DNA of 64,000 bases from Alistipes sp. (GTDB taxonomy: Bacteria; Bacteroidota; Bacteroidia; Bacteroidales; Rikenellaceae). The translations under genes were made by a program, and so were the position numbers. Positions 62,570-64,000 of this stretch are shown here, piece by piece. The first letter of the stretch is position 1. Each line of letters starts with the position of its first letter. Where the stretch lies: the NCBI GenBank assembly GCA_017631275.1, contig JAGBTQ010000016.1, positions 1 through 64,000 of the forward strand. Direction: 5' to 3'. The notes below the pieces were generated by a model. The model saw only the letters and a list, made by a program, of their open reading frames with translations. It had not been told where the DNA came from and made no database searches.

Positions 62570-62600
62570 TTGGCGTAGGCAAACAAACTCTCTACATTTG
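62570..62600 (+). promoter_or_regulatory. Promoter for the zinc-ribbon hypothetical protein
   Basis: TTG (62570-62572), spacer of 20 bases, TACATTTG (62593-62600); 30 bases ahead of the ATG at 62630. Confidence 0.75.
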
Positions 62601-62629
62601 CATCAAGAAAATTCTAAAACTTGATTGTT

Positions 62630-63394
62630 ATGTTACCGGCAAACCCTAATATTTTGAAGTGTCCCTATTGTGGAGGACTACGACGCATAAGTGCGCTTAT
62701 GTCTGGAAATACGTTTGGCGCAAGTCAGTGGTCAGATGCCAAGAGAGAGTTTCCGATGTTGCCTAAAACATCACTTGTTATGCGATGTCCGCACTGCAAG
62801 CGATACCATTTTTATGACTCAAAACAGATTGTTGGAACGTGTGAGACATATGGCCAAAGCTCGTTTGGCAACCTGTCGTATGCCTCGCTCAAGGAGGCGC
62901 TCGAGCAGCTTCACCCCACTGGTGATAATGAGCTCGACTTGCGCATATTACTTGTGCATGCCTACAATGACCTTTATGGCGGTTGCCCAGGAACTCGCAA
63001 TCCTAAGGAGGCACCAGCTGCTGAGCGTCAATTCTTTGTGCGCAACGCTCAAAGGATTATTGAAATACACTCTGATAATCAGCTGTTTTGCGCCGAGCTA
63101 TATCGTGAGATTGGCGAGTTTGATCAGGCTCTAGCCATATTGCGTAGCATTAGTGGCAATGACAACACTATGTATATTGCTAAACTTATGGCTGAACGTG
63201 CTTTGCGGTGCGACCCTTGTGTGTTTGTGCTAACCCAAAATAAGAGTGATGCGTTGCGCCATGCACAATCCGACGACCCAGTATATGTTTACACTCCCGA
63301 GAAGGATATCGTCGTTGAGGATAGACCTAAGAGCCTATGGACTCGCATCAAAGAAAAAATACTACATTCAGGCGAAGAGTTAGAATTTGATTAA
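62630..63394 (+). CDS. Hypothetical protein with two N-terminal zinc-ribbon motifs
   Basis: 254 residues from the ATG at 62630; three codons earlier is only a TTG. The pairs CPYCGG (near residue 9) and CPHCKRYHF (near 53) look like one zinc ribbon. The rest is mostly helical with TPR-like features (ELDLRILLVHAYNDLYGG, ELYREIGEFDQALAILRSI). No catalytic motif is recognised. The same organisation of a Cys-rich head and helical tail occurs in bacterial proteins of unknown role. It is divergent from the 432-residue hypothetical gene and may be functionally paired with it. Confidence 0.72.
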   Translation: MLPANPNILKCPYCGGLRRISALMSGNTFGASQWSDAKREFPMLPKTSLVMRCPHCKRYHFYDSKQIVGTCETYGQSSFGNLSYASLKEALEQLHPTGDNELDLRILLVHAYNDLYGGCPGTRNPKEAPAAERQFFVRNAQRIIEIHSDNQLFCAELYREIGEFDQALAILRSISGNDNTMYIAKLMAERALRCDPCVFVLTQNKSDALRHAQSDDPVYVYTPEKDIVVEDRPKSLWTRIKEKILHSGEELEFD

Positions 63395-63583
63395 TTGAGA
63401 GAAATTGTCAATTGTATTGAGGCGCTTATCAAAGATTAGAAATCGACGCCTTGTCTTGTGCTTACATGTATAACCACAGGGGATTTATCCGTTGGGGCAT
63501 TGGGAAAGAGATGTGGGTAAAAACAAGTCCCCCTTTGCCAAAGGGGGATTTAGAGGGAATGTGAATACTGATTCACGAAAAAA
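63395..63583. other. Noncoding stretch with a TCCCCCTTTG / CAAAGGGGGA palindrome
   Basis: Between the zinc-ribbon gene and the tRNA region I see no gene. TCCCCCTTTG-C-CAAAGGGGGA near 63529-63549 is a near-perfect palindrome followed by TTTAGAGGG. It resembles short dispersed palindromic repeats found in many genomes. Confidence 0.5.
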
Positions 63584-63610
63584 GGATAGTCATGCGACTA
63601 TCCTTTTTTT
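63580..63610. terminator. Bidirectional hairpin terminator
   Basis: GGATAGTC (63584-63591) pairs with GACTATCC (63596-63603) around ATGC. A-tract on the left and T7 (63604-63610) on the right make it usable from either side. It may serve the zinc-ribbon gene. Confidence 0.8.
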
Positions 63611-63612
63611 CA

Positions 63613-63631
63613 GTGAATCCGCCGGGGCTCG
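63613..63631 (-). repeat. Displaced copy of the 3' end of tRNA-Lys
   Basis: Nineteen bases (GTGAATCCGCCGGGGCTCG on the plus strand) identical to 63854-63872, the 3' acceptor and T-arm end of the tRNA-Lys gene, 241 bases away. The rest of the tRNA is missing. Such partial copies are left when elements integrate into tRNA genes. Confidence 0.7.
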
Positions 63632-63736
63632 GACGGCTTTAGCCGTGGCGGGGATACCGCATGGCGCAGACGCAGTCGAGCAATAAATCACCCTCTATCC
63701 CCGCAACCCGCTTTATGTGAGTAGGCACGGAGGATG

Positions 63737-63843
63737 ATGTTGAGCGTATGCAGGGCATACTCTGTTTTTAATAATCCGACGAGCTTGCTCGTATGGGATT
63801 ATAAAAAACAGAGCAGCAGAGTAATAACTCTGCCGCTCAACAT
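63737..63843. repeat. Large nested inverted repeat with tRNA-Lys terminator
   Basis: Outer arms ATGTTGAGCG (63737-63746) and CGCTCAACAT (63834-63843). Inner pairs are CTCTGTTTTT with AAAAACAGAG and ATAATCC with GGATTAT around GAGC-TT-GCTC. In addition GCAGAG (63816-63821) with CTCTGC (63828-63833), followed by six T on the minus strand, would terminate the tRNA transcript. The long open frame seen through this region on the plus strand looks spurious. Confidence 0.7.
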
Positions 63844-63851
63844 AAAAAAAC

Positions 63852-63927
63852 TGGTGAATCCGCCGGGGCTCGAACCCGGGACCCCAACATTAAAAGTGTT
63901 GTGCTCTACCTGCTGAGCTACGGATTC
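63852..63927 (-). tRNA. tRNA-Lys (anticodon TTT)
   Basis: 76 bases on the minus strand folding as a cloverleaf: acceptor GAATCCG/CGGATTC, D arm GCTC...GAGC, anticodon arm CAACA-CTTTTAA-TGTTG with anticodon TTT, T arm CCGGG-TTCGAGC-CCCGG, discriminator A and an encoded CCA (63852-63854). A consensus promoter precedes it. Confidence 0.97.
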
Positions 63928-63957
63928 TCCGAATACCAAATCTTCGGTTTGGTGGTG

Positions 63958-63987
63958 CAAAGATAAACAATATTTTTGTTTTACCAA
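63958..63987 (-). promoter_or_regulatory. Promoter of tRNA-Lys
   Basis: Minus-strand TATCTTTG (63958-63965) and TTG (63985-63987) with a 19-base spacer; about 30 bases ahead of the mature tRNA. A small ACCAAA/TTTGGT hairpin lies between them. Confidence 0.75.
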
Positions 63988-64000
63988 AATTGAACGATAA

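Noticed and set aside
63492-63916. Two plus-strand frames of 60-64 codons near the tRNA
   Set aside because: They run through a palindrome, a terminator hairpin, inverted repeats and the antisense of tRNA-Lys; KSPFAKGGF is the usual translation of such palindromes.

Overview
The window looks like the chromosome of an anaerobic, gut-type Bacteroidales bacterium. The evidence is: Bacteroidetes-style promoters (TTG, about 20 bases, TAnnTTTG) ahead of many genes; a fused MurF-alanine racemase; an oversized signal peptidase I; a Bacteroidetes-type LptD; a 670-residue urocanase; BspA-like leucine-rich repeats; and an MqnP-like UbiA prenyltransferase. A Rikenellaceae/Alistipes-like host is possible, but I cannot prove it from the sequence. 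Most of the window is ordinary core genome of roughly half GC. An AT-rich island lies at about 54.0-59.0 kb.

Layout. 0-14 kb, minus strand: a long, tightly packed gene run (amidase, MCE protein, mutS2, murF-alr, RsmI-like methylase, grpE, dnaJ, a small membrane protein, mutL, rhomboid, an endonuclease/exonuclease/phosphatase protein), followed by the 5' end of rpmI. 14.2-17 kb, plus strand: lptD. 17.3-19.1 kb: a DMT transporter and a UbiA-type prenyltransferase. 19.2-26.8 kb: a complete histidine-to-glutamate operon (ftcD, hutU, hutH, hutI) starting with a Dabb protein and ending with a lipoprotein nitroreductase. 27.0-33.4 kb: a five-gene run whose first three genes match the 5-alpha-reductase / 5-beta-reductase / 3-beta-HSDH set known from gut Bacteroidales that reduce bile acids and steroids, followed by an AsmA-like protein and an FKBP lipoprotein. 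33.6-42.4 kb: a BspA-like protein, dnaK, yggS, a C69 dipeptidase, lpdA and truA. 42.5-50 kb: a plus-strand operon dapB-lepB-yigZ-uvrA-M16 peptidase-O-methyltransferase. 50-54 kb: ZIP transporter, rubrerythrin, panCD, an HsdR-N-like protein and a C_GCAxxG_C_C protein.

The most unusual region is 54.0-58.6 kb. It is a single minus-strand operon encoding two Tat-signal precursor peptides with 12 and 24 cysteines in CXXX repeats, a radical SAM/SPASM maturase, a SPASM-like partner without a radical SAM core, a small accessory protein, and its own TatA and TatC. This reads as a ribosomally made, cysteine-modified peptide that is processed in the cytoplasm and exported folded by a dedicated Tat system. 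Its promoter sits between perfect 12-base inverted repeats, so it may be an invertible switch. Next to it, at 59.0-61.1 kb, is a three-domain fusion of a TIM barrel, a YqeG-like HAD phosphatase and VanW.

Repeats. A roughly 270-330 base structured intergenic repeat begins exactly at the stop codons of both lptD and lpdA. Other noncoding stretches hold tandem octamers, nested palindromes, and a displaced copy of the 3' end of tRNA-Lys near the right edge. Starts were moved from the longest open frame where a promoter, signal peptide or family alignment required it. All family assignments are from reading the translations; no database search was possible.
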